DNA of 6,664 nt, from positions 1-6,664 of the forward strand of contig JACKJE010000047.1 in NCBI GenBank assembly GCA_020638135.1, given 5' to 3'. Source of the DNA: Methylobacteriaceae bacterium. Its GTDB lineage: Bacteria > Pseudomonadota > Alphaproteobacteria > Rhizobiales > Beijerinckiaceae. Positions 1 to 6,219 of the stretch are shown here, piece by piece. Within the stretch, counting starts at the first letter, position 1. Each line of letters opens with the position of its first letter. The position numbers and the translations under genes were made by a program. The notes below the pieces were generated by a model. It saw only the letters and a list, made by a program, of their open reading frames with translations, was not told the DNA's origin and did no database searches.

Positions 1-1241
1 TGCGTCGTCTCGATGAAATCGTGGCTGTCCTTCAGCCGGCCGAGAACCACGACCTTCGGCGTCGACATGCGCTGCAGAACAGCGACGATCGACAGAACCG
101 CCGCCAGCATCATGCCGTCGACGACGCCGAGGATCATCACGCCGAGCGCTGCGGCGAGCGCTATGTACTGGTCGCGGTCGATGCGCCAGAGGCGCGCGAG
201 CGGCGCGGGATCGAGCGGATGCAGGAGGGCGACGATGACGACCGCCGCGAGAACGGGTTGCGGCAATCGCGCGATAGAGGTTCCGGCGCCGGCGACGAGC
301 ACGATCATCGCAAGCCCGGCGACAAGGCCCGCGAGCCGCGAATGCGCACCGGCGGCCTCGTTGGCGGAGGAGGCCGAAAAGCCGGCGCCGACCGGCATGC
401 CGCGCACGAGCCCCGACAGCACGTTCGCCGCGCCGAGCGCCAGCAATTCGCGATTGGAATTGAGCCAGTCGCCGTGACGCAAGGCCAGATTGCGCATCGA
501 GCCCCAGGATTCGGCATAGATGATGAGAAAGAGCGGCGCGGCGACTTCCGCCAGCCGCGTCCACTCGCGCCAGGCGAGGTCCGGCAGGCCGGGCCATGCC
601 GGAACCATATCGATCGCGCCCACGAGTTTGACGCCACGCGCCGGCAGGTCGAGGCCATAAGACAGCAGCACGCCGGCGACGAGTACGATGAAGGCGCCGG
701 GCAAGAGCGGAAAGCGCCGCAGCGCCAGCAGCGCGCCAAGCGCGACGGCGCCGACCGACAGACTCGTCATGTTCCAGTCGGCGAAGCGGCGCGCGACCGC
801 GCCGAGAACGACGAAAGGATTTCCCGAAACGCCGTCGAGCCCGAGGATTGCCGGCGTCTGTCGCGCGACGATCGTGACCGCGAGGCCGAACGCGAAGCCG
901 CGCAGGACGGGGCGCGATATGAAATTCGACAGCCGCCCGAGCCCGAGCGCGCCCGCAATCACGAAAAAGACGCCTGCGAGCAGGACGGCGCCGAAAGCCA
1001 GCGCATCGCGATGAGCCTGCGGTGAGTAGAAAAGGACCGAGGCGGCGACAATGGCGGCGGACGAGGAGGTCGGCGAGACGATGGCGAAGCGCGAACGTCC
1101 GACGGCCGCGTAGACGAACAGACCGACGACCGCCGCGAATAGCCCATGCTGCGGCGCGAGGCCTGCGATAGACGAATAGGCCACCGCCTCGGGCAGAAGG
1201 AGGCCGGCGACCGACAGGCCCGCGATCAGATCGTAGCGCAT
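1..1241 (-). CDS. SulP-family anion (sulfate/dicarboxylate-type) transporter, partial at C-terminus
   Basis: Inner-membrane anion transporter of the SulP/SLC26 family, whose members move sulfate, bicarbonate or dicarboxylates. The reading frame stays open from an ATG at 1241 to the left edge (413 codons visible). It opens directly with the first transmembrane segment, DLIAGLSVAGLLLPEAVAYS (residues 4-23), followed by IAGLAPQHGL (25-34), the family's TM1 signature. Many hydrophobic helices follow, and the conserved core NRELLALGAANVLSGL...GMPVGAGFSASSANEAAGA lies at about 263-299. The last visible residues (about 394-413, PKVVVLGRLKDSHDF...) are the usual lead-in to the cytoplasmic STAS domain, which would lie outside the window. 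The N-terminus lacks the short cytoplasmic arm common in the family. The only in-frame sequence upstream is 11 codons after a TGA (the MarR stop), with no ATG, GTG or TTG, so 1241 is the start. The Shine-Dalgarno is weak (GGTGGG, 3 bases from ATG). It probably shares a transcript with the MarR gene 33 bp upstream. The transported ion cannot be told from sequence. Confidence 0.93.
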   Translation of the reverse strand, partial: MRYDLIAGLSVAGLLLPEAVAYSSIAGLAPQHGLFAAVVGLFVYAAVGRSRFAIVSPTSSSAAIVAASVLFYSPQAHRDALAFGAVLLAGVFFVIAGALGLGRLSNFISRPVLRGFAFGLAVTIVARQTPAILGLDGVSGNPFVVLGAVARRFADWNMTSLSVGAVALGALLALRRFPLLPGAFIVLVAGVLLSYGLDLPARGVKLVGAIDMVPAWPGLPDLAWREWTRLAEVAAPLFLIIYAESWGSMRNLALRHGDWLNSNRELLALGAANVLSGLVRGMPVGAGFSASSANEAAGAHSRLAGLVAGLAMIVLVAGAGTSIARLPQPVLAAVVIVALLHPLDPAPLARLWRIDRDQYIALAAALGVMILGVVDGMMLAAVLSIVAVLQRMSTPKVVVLGRLKDSHDFIETT

Positions 1242-1274
1242 GGACCCACCGCTTTCCCGGATCGCGGACGCAAG

Positions 1275-1781
1275 TCAACGGCCTGAATCAAGCATGCCTT
1301 CCTGTTCATGCGCGAGAATTTCGCGGGCGCGAAGCGCCAGGCGGTCGACGAGCGCTTCGAGCTGGGCGCGCTCGTCTGCGGAGAACGGAGCCAGCAGGGC
1401 GTCATTGGTCGCCCGCGCCGCCGCGATCATGCGCCCATAGGCGCGCACGCCCGACTTTGTCAGGCTGATGAGCGTCTCCCTGTTGTCGCGCGGATTGACC
1501 CGACGCTGCACGACGCCGCGTCTTTCGAGCGCGGAGACGGTGCGGCTCAACCGCGTCTTGTCGAGCGCGAGGCCGCGCGCGAGCTCGTTGAGCGTGCAGG
1601 GCGCACGCAGGCCGAGTTCGGCGAGCGCGCCCCACTCGCCGACGGATATGTCGAGCAGGCGGCGGTAGCGCAGAGCCGCAGCGCGGCGCAGCACGTTGGA
1701 GAGGATGAGAACGCGCCGCGCGACGAAGGCGTCGACCGGCGTCGCGGGCTGCGGATCGGACGCGGATCTGGCGACGGTCAT
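1275..1781 (-). CDS. MarR-family transcriptional regulator
   Basis: A 168-residue winged helix-turn-helix repressor of MarR size (usually 140-170 residues). Dimerisation helices flank a central DNA-binding domain. The segment VGEWGALAEL (47-56) begins the wHTH, CTLNELARGLALDKTRLSRT (62-81) covers the turn and recognition helix, ALERRGVVQR (84-93) follows, and the wing NPRDNRETLISLT (96-108) carries the family's D-x-R motif (D99, R101). The C-terminal helix (about 126-160) completes the dimer interface. The ATG at 1781 is the first in-frame start before the protein loses homology. An open frame continues upstream, antisense through the oxygenase gene, but it contains no family-like sequence. 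The Shine-Dalgarno is not obvious. The gene is divergent from the Rieske oxygenase across a 117-bp gap holding a 19-bp palindrome, and it lies 33 bp upstream of the SulP gene. This is the usual arrangement of a local, self-regulating repressor released by an aromatic or other small-molecule ligand. The ligand itself is inferred, not visible. Confidence 0.92.
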   Translation of the reverse strand: MTVARSASDPQPATPVDAFVARRVLILSNVLRRAAALRYRRLLDISVGEWGALAELGLRAPCTLNELARGLALDKTRLSRTVSALERRGVVQRRVNPRDNRETLISLTKSGVRAYGRMIAAARATNDALLAPFSADERAQLEALVDRLALRAREILAHEQEGMLDSGR

Positions 1782-1815
1782 GCCGCACCGGACCAGATGC
1801 GTCGCGCGAATGCAA

Positions 1816-1834
1816 TAGTTGACAACGGCAACTA
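1816..1834. promoter_or_regulatory. Candidate MarR operator: 19-bp inverted repeat
   Basis: TAGTTG and CAACTA form perfect 6-bp arms separated by 7 bases (ACAACGG), centred at 1825 in the MarR-Rieske divergent region. The inner GTTG-A-CAAC gives a second, nested dyad over the left side. Size and spacing fit the 16-20 bp palindromes bound by MarR dimers. The site overlaps the -35 box of the oxygenase promoter, so a bound repressor would block polymerase there. It also lies about 35-53 bp upstream of the MarR start, so it could mediate self-regulation. The repeat is seen directly; binding by this MarR is inferred. Confidence 0.6.
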
Positions 1835-1846
1835 CTTGCCTAGACT
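1819..1846 (+). promoter_or_regulatory. Predicted sigma70-type promoter for the Rieske oxygenase operon
   Basis: TTGACA at 1819-1824 is a perfect -35 consensus. TAGACT at 1841-1846, 16 bases later, matches the -10 consensus at four of six positions, including the key T, A and final T. Transcription would start near 1853, leaving a leader of about 45 bases before the oxygenase ATG. The -35 box sits within the 1816-1834 palindrome. No equally good promoter for the MarR gene was found on the minus strand. Confidence 0.6.
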
Positions 1847-1887
1847 TTTCCCAATGACGCGCGCGCCGACGCAGCGGGCGCGACACC

Positions 1888-1892
1888 GGGAG
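1888..1892 (+). promoter_or_regulatory. Ribosome binding site that sets the oxygenase start
   Basis: GGGAG lies 6 bases before the ATG at 1899. The other in-frame ATG, at 1854, has no such site and lies at the predicted transcription start, so the site favours 1899. A possible leader hairpin (arms 1862-1867 CGCGCC and 1877-1882 GGCGCG, 9-base loop) sits just upstream; its role, if any, is unknown. Confidence 0.65.
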
Positions 1893-1898
1893 AACGCC

Positions 1899-3083
1899 AT
1901 GGACGAACGCGTCGCGCGCGACGAGGGCACGGCTTACGAGCTGCCGCCGGCGACTATCAAGGACGAGCTGGTGCGGGTCGGGCGCGGGACGCCGATGGGC
2001 GAATTGCTGCGCCGCTACTGGCATCCGGTCGGCCTCGTCGGCGACGCCGCCAATGTGCCCAGGAAGGTACGCGCGCTTGGCGAGGATCTCGTGCTGTTTC
2101 GCGACGGCGCGGGCCGCGCCGGCCTCCTGCACGCGCGCTGCCGCCATCGCGGCACCACCCTCTATTACGGCAAGGTGGAGCCGCAGGGCATTCGCTGCTG
2201 CTATCACGGCTGGCTGTTCGACGCGCAGGGCCATTGCCTCGAACAGCCCTGCGAGCCGGATGGCGGCCTGTTCAAGCAGGCGGCGCGCCAGCCCTGGTAT
2301 CCGGTCGAAGAGCGCTACGGCATGATCTGGGCCTATATGGGCCCACCCGACCGCAAGCCCGTGCTGCCGCGTTACGAGTGCCTGGAAAACATGGATGAGG
2401 GCGAATTCGTAGAGGCCGACGATACGTCGCTCGGCGGCGGCGGGCCTGTCATCATCCCGTGCAACTGGCTGCAGCACTACGAGAACGTGGTCGATCCCTT
2501 CCACGTGCCGATCCTGCACGGCTCCTTCTCCGGCGCGCAGTTCACGCAGACCATGGCGCCCATGCCGCAGGTGACGTTCGAAATGTCTTCGCGCGGCGTG
2601 ACGGTGCGCTCGACGCGCAAGGCGGAGAACGGAAAGACCTTCTATCGCGTAACCGAAGCCGCATTGCCGACGCTGCGCGTCGTTCCCAATCCACGCGTCG
2701 CGCAATATGCGCGTGTCGAATCGATCGGCTGGGTTCTACCGATCGACGACGAAACCTTCCGCATCTACGTCGCAGGCCGCGTCAAGCAGAAGGGCGACAT
2801 CGGCCGCATGCGCTCGAAGATGAACGGCAAGTTCTGGTGGGAGCTGAGCGAGAAGGAGCATCAGCAATTCCCCGGCGACTACGAGGCGCAAGTCGGCCAG
2901 GGGCCGATCACGATCCATTCGGAAGAACGTTTCGTGCAATCGGACCGCGGCGTCGTGATGATCCGGCGCATGCTGCACGACCAACTCGACCGTATTTCGC
3001 GCGGCGAGGATCCGATCGGGGTCAGTTTCGACCCGAACGCTGCGCCGGTGGAATTCGAAGCCGGCAATTACATCAGGGATTGA
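1899..3083 (+). CDS. Rieske non-heme iron oxygenase, alpha subunit, phthalate-dioxygenase-like
   Basis: A 394-residue cytoplasmic terminal oxygenase that would use O2 and electrons from a separate reductase to hydroxylate or O-demethylate an aromatic or related substrate. The N-terminal Rieske domain carries C81-R-H83 and C100-x2-H103, the four ligands of the [2Fe-2S] cluster (spacing C-x-H-x16-C-x2-H). The catalytic domain has NWLQHYENVVDPFHVPILHG (189-208). There, H202 and H207 should bind the mononuclear iron and D199 should bridge to the Rieske histidine of a neighbouring subunit. D327 in the segment GDYEAQVGQGPI is the likely third iron ligand, by comparison with phthalate dioxygenase and dicamba monooxygenase. 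The C-terminal stretch SEERFVQSD...RR (341-357) is typical of the phthalate-dioxygenase group. All key residues are intact. No beta subunit, ferredoxin or reductase gene is adjacent, which fits the alpha-only trimer/hexamer type of this group. It is the first gene of a two-gene operon with the binding protein, under the palindrome-containing promoter. The substrate is not predictable from sequence alone. Confidence 0.93.
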   Translation: MDERVARDEGTAYELPPATIKDELVRVGRGTPMGELLRRYWHPVGLVGDAANVPRKVRALGEDLVLFRDGAGRAGLLHARCRHRGTTLYYGKVEPQGIRCCYHGWLFDAQGHCLEQPCEPDGGLFKQAARQPWYPVEERYGMIWAYMGPPDRKPVLPRYECLENMDEGEFVEADDTSLGGGGPVIIPCNWLQHYENVVDPFHVPILHGSFSGAQFTQTMAPMPQVTFEMSSRGVTVRSTRKAENGKTFYRVTEAALPTLRVVPNPRVAQYARVESIGWVLPIDDETFRIYVAGRVKQKGDIGRMRSKMNGKFWWELSEKEHQQFPGDYEAQVGQGPITIHSEERFVQSDRGVVMIRRMLHDQLDRISRGEDPIGVSFDPNAAPVEFEAGNYIRD

Positions 3084-3098
3084 GAGGGAGTCCTTGCC

Positions 3099-4298
3099 AT
3101 GAACACACCGTCGCTGAAAGCGGCGCGTCTTTTCGCGTCCGCCGTCCTTGCATTCGGTCTCGGCGCGTCGGTTGCCCGCGCGGACGATCCCGGCGTCACG
3201 TCGACAAGCGTGACCATCGGCCAGACCGCGCCGCTGAGCGGCCCCGTGTCGGCCTATTCGACCTTCAGCCGCGCCTCGCTCGCCTATTTCGACATGATCA
3301 ATGCGAAGGGCGGCGTCGCCGGACGCACCGTCAAGCTTATCAGCGTCGATGATTCCTACAGCCCGCCGAAGACGGTCGAGCAGACGCGCAAGCTCGTCGA
3401 GGGCGATCAGGTCTTCGCGATCTTCGCGCCGGTCGGTGGCGCTTCGGCCAAGGCGGTGCAGAAATATCTGAACGGCAAGGAGACGCCGCAATTCCTGATC
3501 CAGTCCACCCTGCCCTCGTGGAACAATCCGAAGGAATTCCCTTGGTCGATCGCGGGACTGCCAGCGACCGACATCGAAGTCTCGATGTATGCGCGCTGGA
3601 TCAGGAAACACATGCCGAAGGCGCGCATCGCGATCCTGTACCAGAACGACGACTACGGCCGCGCCTATCTGACCGCGATGACCGATGAAATGAAGGGAAC
3701 GCCGGCGTCGGTCGTAGCTTCCGAAGCTTTCAACATCACCGATCCGACCGTCGATTCGCAAATCGTGCGCCTCGCCGACACGAAGGCCGACGTTCTGCTG
3801 ATCGGCGCGACCGCGCGGCAGACGATCCAGACGCTGAAGAAGGCGGCCGAAATGAAATGGAAGCCGCAGATCTTCATCGCCTATCCCGCCGCCAATATCG
3901 AGCGTACCTACAAGGTCGCGGGCGTCGATCTCGCCAAGGGCGTGATCTCCTCGTCCGTGTTCAAGGACCCGAGCGATCCCGCTGTCGCCAACGACAAGGA
4001 CGTGAAGGATTATTTCGCCTTCATGGCGAAGCACTATCCCGCCGGCGACAAGCTCGATACGCTCAATGTCGCCGCCTATGTCGAAGGCGAGATATTCGCC
4101 GAAACGTTGCGCCGTATCGGTAAGGACCTGTCCCGCAAGACGTTTCTCGGCAAGGCTACAACGCTCAATGGCTTCAAGCCGCCCATGCTGCGCGACAGCG
4201 TGGTTGTGCGCACGGATCCGTCGAATTACACGATCTTCCGCTCGATGCAGCTGCTGCAGTTCGACGGCAAGCAGAATCTTGCGATCGCGACGCCGTGA
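3099..4298 (+). CDS. ABC transporter substrate-binding protein (LivK / Peripla_BP_6 type)
   Basis: A 399-residue periplasmic binding protein of the branched-chain-amino-acid (HAAT) class. Besides amino acids, this class binds aromatic acids, amides and similar carboxylates in soil alphaproteobacteria. Residues 1-28 form a Sec signal peptide: K7/R10, hydrophobic core LFASAVLAFGLG (11-22), and an A-R-A cleavage site before D29. No lipobox cysteine is present. The mature protein starts with the type I fold signature VTIGQTAPLSGPVSAYS (38-54), then NAKGGVAGR (68-76), DDSYSPPKTVEQTRKLV (84-100) and the second-domain strand ARIAILYQNDDYGRAY (175-190). The length is normal. A strong AGGGAG lies 8 bases before the ATG, and only 15 bp separate it from the oxygenase stop, so the two genes are probably co-transcribed. 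Pairing with a Rieske oxygenase suggests it binds that enzyme's substrate or a precursor (inference). The permease and ATPase genes that would complete the transporter do not follow; the next gene is convergent. Confidence 0.92.
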   Translation: MNTPSLKAARLFASAVLAFGLGASVARADDPGVTSTSVTIGQTAPLSGPVSAYSTFSRASLAYFDMINAKGGVAGRTVKLISVDDSYSPPKTVEQTRKLVEGDQVFAIFAPVGGASAKAVQKYLNGKETPQFLIQSTLPSWNNPKEFPWSIAGLPATDIEVSMYARWIRKHMPKARIAILYQNDDYGRAYLTAMTDEMKGTPASVVASEAFNITDPTVDSQIVRLADTKADVLLIGATARQTIQTLKKAAEMKWKPQIFIAYPAANIERTYKVAGVDLAKGVISSSVFKDPSDPAVANDKDVKDYFAFMAKHYPAGDKLDTLNVAAYVEGEIFAETLRRIGKDLSRKTFLGKATTLNGFKPPMLRDSVVVRTDPSNYTIFRSMQLLQFDGKQNLAIATP

Positions 4299-4322
4299 GG
4301 CGGTACGGGGGAGTGCAAACCT

Positions 4323-4423
4323 TCATCCTGAGGAGCGCCGCAGGCGCGTCTCGAAGGATGGCCAGATCAGGCGGTTTGGCCATCCTTCGAGACGCCGCGC
4401 TTGCGCGCGGCTCCTCAGCATGA
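4323..4423. repeat. Cloverleaf-like intergenic inverted repeat, possible bidirectional terminator
   Basis: A 101-bp imperfect palindrome between two convergent genes. The inner arms 4348-4364 and 4377-4393 are perfect 17-bp complements (core GTCTCGAAGGATGGCCA) around a 12-base loop. The outer arms 4323-4336 and 4410-4423 match at 13 of 14 positions (TCATCCTGAGGAGC). Between outer and inner arms each side has its own small hairpin: GCGCC-GCA-GGCGC at 4335-4347 and CCGCGC-TTGC-GCGCGG at 4395-4410. A single strand could therefore fold as a cruciform or cloverleaf. From memory, sequences of the form CATCCTGAGGAGC...GTCTCGAAGGATGG are scattered between genes in many Hyphomicrobiales genomes, like REP/BIME elements. 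It begins 24 bp after the binding-protein stop and ends 16 bp from the lysK stop, so in RNA from either side it could end transcription or protect 3' ends. It lacks a T-run, so it is not a classical rho-independent terminator. Confidence 0.85.
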
Positions 4424-4439
4424 GGGTATGTGCGGTGGC

Positions 4440-6167
4440 CTACGCCGTCTTCTTATCCTCACGGGCCTTCATGAAGGCGTCGTGGCGCGCTTTCAGGTCG
4501 CCGGCCAGCGCATCTGCGATTAGCTTCTTCGTCTCCGGCACGCCGTAGAGCGCCACGAACGACCCGAAGCGTGGGCCGCGGTCTTCGCCGAGCAACGTCT
4601 GGTAGAGCATGTTGAAGAAGTCGTTCGACACGCCCGGTCGCTCCGGCGTCGCGGTCTTGGCCTTGAAATCCTGATAGCGCGGCGTGGCGCGCCCGACATC
4701 GTAGAGATGCGTCTGAATGCCTTCCGCGCTGGCGTCGGCCGGCAGCGCATCGAGCATGGCGGCGACGCGCGCGAGAACGTCGCGCTCGACATCGTCGGGC
4801 AGGCGGTACTTTTTCTCCAGCCGCACGAAGTCCCGGAAATAAGCGACAGCATAGCCGACGAGCTGGTCGAGCTTCGGATGGTTCTCCGGAGAGGCGCCTG
4901 TCGCGTAGCGTCTCAGGAAGCCCCAGAGCACCGAGGCGTCCTCGCTGTTGGCGACCGCGGCGAGGTTCAAGAGCATGCCGAAGGAAATGCTCGTCCCATG
5001 CGCATTGCCTTCGCCGGGGTGATGCAGGACCTCGGCTTCCGGCGGATTGCCATTGTGGATGTGCCAGACGGGATTGCCGAGCCGCTCCTTCCACGCCTGG
5101 TTCGGGTATCGGTCGAGAAAGCCCAGATATTCGTCGACCGTGCGCGGGATGACGTCGAAATAGAGGCGCTTGGCCGCCGTCGGCTTCTGGAACATGAATT
5201 GCGCGAGGCTTTCCGGGCTCGCATAGGTCAGCCATTCCTCGATCGTCAGGCCATTGCCTTTGGACTTGGAAATCTTCTGACCCTTCTCGTCGAGGAAGAG
5301 TTCGTAATTGAAGCCTTCGGGCGGCGTTCCGCCGAGCGCGCGTACGATCGAGCCGGACAGCTTTACGGAATCGATCAGGTCCTTGCCGGCCATTTCGTAG
5401 TCGACATCAAGCGCATACCAGCGCATCGCCCAGTCCGGCTTCCATTGCAGCTTGCAATGGCCGCCGGTGACGGGCGTTTCGTAGAGGTCGCCGGTCTTCG
5501 GGTCCTTCCAGGAAATCGTCCCCTTCGTCGCATCATGCGATTCCAGCGGCACCTGCATCACATGGCCTGACACGGGATGGATCGGCAGGAAGGGCGAATA
5601 GGTGCCGGCGCGTTCCTCTCGAAAGGTCGGCAGCATGATCTTCATGACGGCGTCGTAGCGTGCGAGCATGTGCAGGAGCGCGGCGTCGAACCGGCCGCTC
5701 TTGTAGTACTCGGTCGAGGACGCGAATTCGTACTCGAAGCCGAAGGCGTCCAGAAACGCCCGCAGCCGCGCGTTGTTATGCGCGCCGAAGCTCGCGTGCG
5801 TGCCGAAGGGATCGCGCACCTGCGTCAGCGGCTTGTGCAGGTCCTCAGCCAGCATGTCCTTGTTGGGCACGTTGTCTGGAACCTTGCGCAGCCCATCCAT
5901 ATCGTCGGAGAAGGCGAGAAGCCTCGTCTTGACCTTGCCCTCCGTCAGAACCTCGAAGGCGCGGCGCACCATGGTCGTGCGCGCGACCTCGCCGAAGGTG
6001 CCGATATGCGGCAGGCCCGACGGCCCGTAGCCCGTCTCGAACAGGACCTCGTCCTTCGGCTGCTTCTCCAGCCGCGCGACCAGTTTGCGCGCTTCCTCGA
6101 ACGGCCAGGCCGGCGAGACGCGGGCGGCTTCGAGGAGGGTCTGGGGCGCAATGGGATCGGCGGACAT
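4440..6167 (-). CDS. lysK: Lysyl-tRNA synthetase, class I (EC 6.1.1.6)
   Basis: Cytoplasmic enzyme that charges tRNA-Lys with lysine using ATP. The 575-residue protein has the class I nucleotide-binding signatures, not those of the common bacterial class II LysRS. PSGLPHIGTFGE (49-60) contains the HIGH-type motif HIGT at 54-57, and KISKS (298-302, within DEKGQKISKSKGNGLT) is the KMSKS loop. ETGYGPSG (44-51) and the middle stretch TGGHCKLQWKPDWAMRWYAL (234-253) are also characteristic. Class I LysRS is typical of archaea and, among bacteria, of alphaproteobacteria and spirochaetes. The C-terminal part (from about 350) should form the helical anticodon-binding region. It is slightly longer than archaeal enzymes, which is normal for alphaproteobacteria. 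The ATG at 6167 has AGGA five bases upstream. It lies 52 bp downstream of the AraC gene on the same strand and is convergent with the binding-protein gene across the inverted repeat. It is a housekeeping gene unrelated to the oxygenase module. Confidence 0.97.
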   Translation of the reverse strand: MSADPIAPQTLLEAARVSPAWPFEEARKLVARLEKQPKDEVLFETGYGPSGLPHIGTFGEVARTTMVRRAFEVLTEGKVKTRLLAFSDDMDGLRKVPDNVPNKDMLAEDLHKPLTQVRDPFGTHASFGAHNNARLRAFLDAFGFEYEFASSTEYYKSGRFDAALLHMLARYDAVMKIMLPTFREERAGTYSPFLPIHPVSGHVMQVPLESHDATKGTISWKDPKTGDLYETPVTGGHCKLQWKPDWAMRWYALDVDYEMAGKDLIDSVKLSGSIVRALGGTPPEGFNYELFLDEKGQKISKSKGNGLTIEEWLTYASPESLAQFMFQKPTAAKRLYFDVIPRTVDEYLGFLDRYPNQAWKERLGNPVWHIHNGNPPEAEVLHHPGEGNAHGTSISFGMLLNLAAVANSEDASVLWGFLRRYATGASPENHPKLDQLVGYAVAYFRDFVRLEKKYRLPDDVERDVLARVAAMLDALPADASAEGIQTHLYDVGRATPRYQDFKAKTATPERPGVSNDFFNMLYQTLLGEDRGPRFGSFVALYGVPETKKLIADALAGDLKARHDAFMKAREDKKTA

Positions 6168-6219
6168 GATTTTCCTGCGGTTTTGAAGCCGCGGAAACTA
6201 GGGAGAGCGGGCTTTCAGG

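Noticed and set aside
21..1025. A 334-codon plus-strand open frame opposite the SulP gene
   Set aside because: Its product is a run of R, E, D, A and Q without any domain, and the opposite strand encodes a clear SulP transporter. It is an antisense shadow of GC-rich coding sequence.
1308..1898. Upstream extension of the oxygenase frame, including an ATG at 1854
   Set aside because: The extension is antisense to MarR and lacks homology. The ATG at 1854 has no Shine-Dalgarno and coincides with the predicted transcription start, while 1899 has GGGAG 6 bases upstream.
1275..2705. A 476-codon minus-strand frame that would extend the MarR protein far upstream
   Set aside because: Only the last 168 residues resemble MarR. 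The rest is antisense to the Rieske oxygenase and crosses the divergent promoter, so the start at 1781 was kept.
2736..4034. A 432-codon minus-strand frame opposite the oxygenase end and the binding protein
   Set aside because: Composition is D/R/H-rich with no recognisable fold. The plus-strand genes here are unambiguous, with signal peptide and family motifs.
4323..4423. Reading the inverted repeat as a tRNA or a classical rho-independent terminator
   Set aside because: The cloverleaf-like folding lacks tRNA features such as a TTC-rich T-loop and an acceptor end, and there is no T-run after the stem for intrinsic termination.
4066..4548. A 160-codon plus-strand frame across the binding-protein end and the repeat
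   Set aside because: It overlaps the real binding-protein gene in another frame, runs through the palindrome and into antisense lysK, and has no coding signature.
4707..5570. Plus-strand open frames opposite lysK (also 5577-6290)
   Set aside because: They mirror the lysK coding frame, have no ribosome binding site or domain, and are explained as GC-rich antisense frames.
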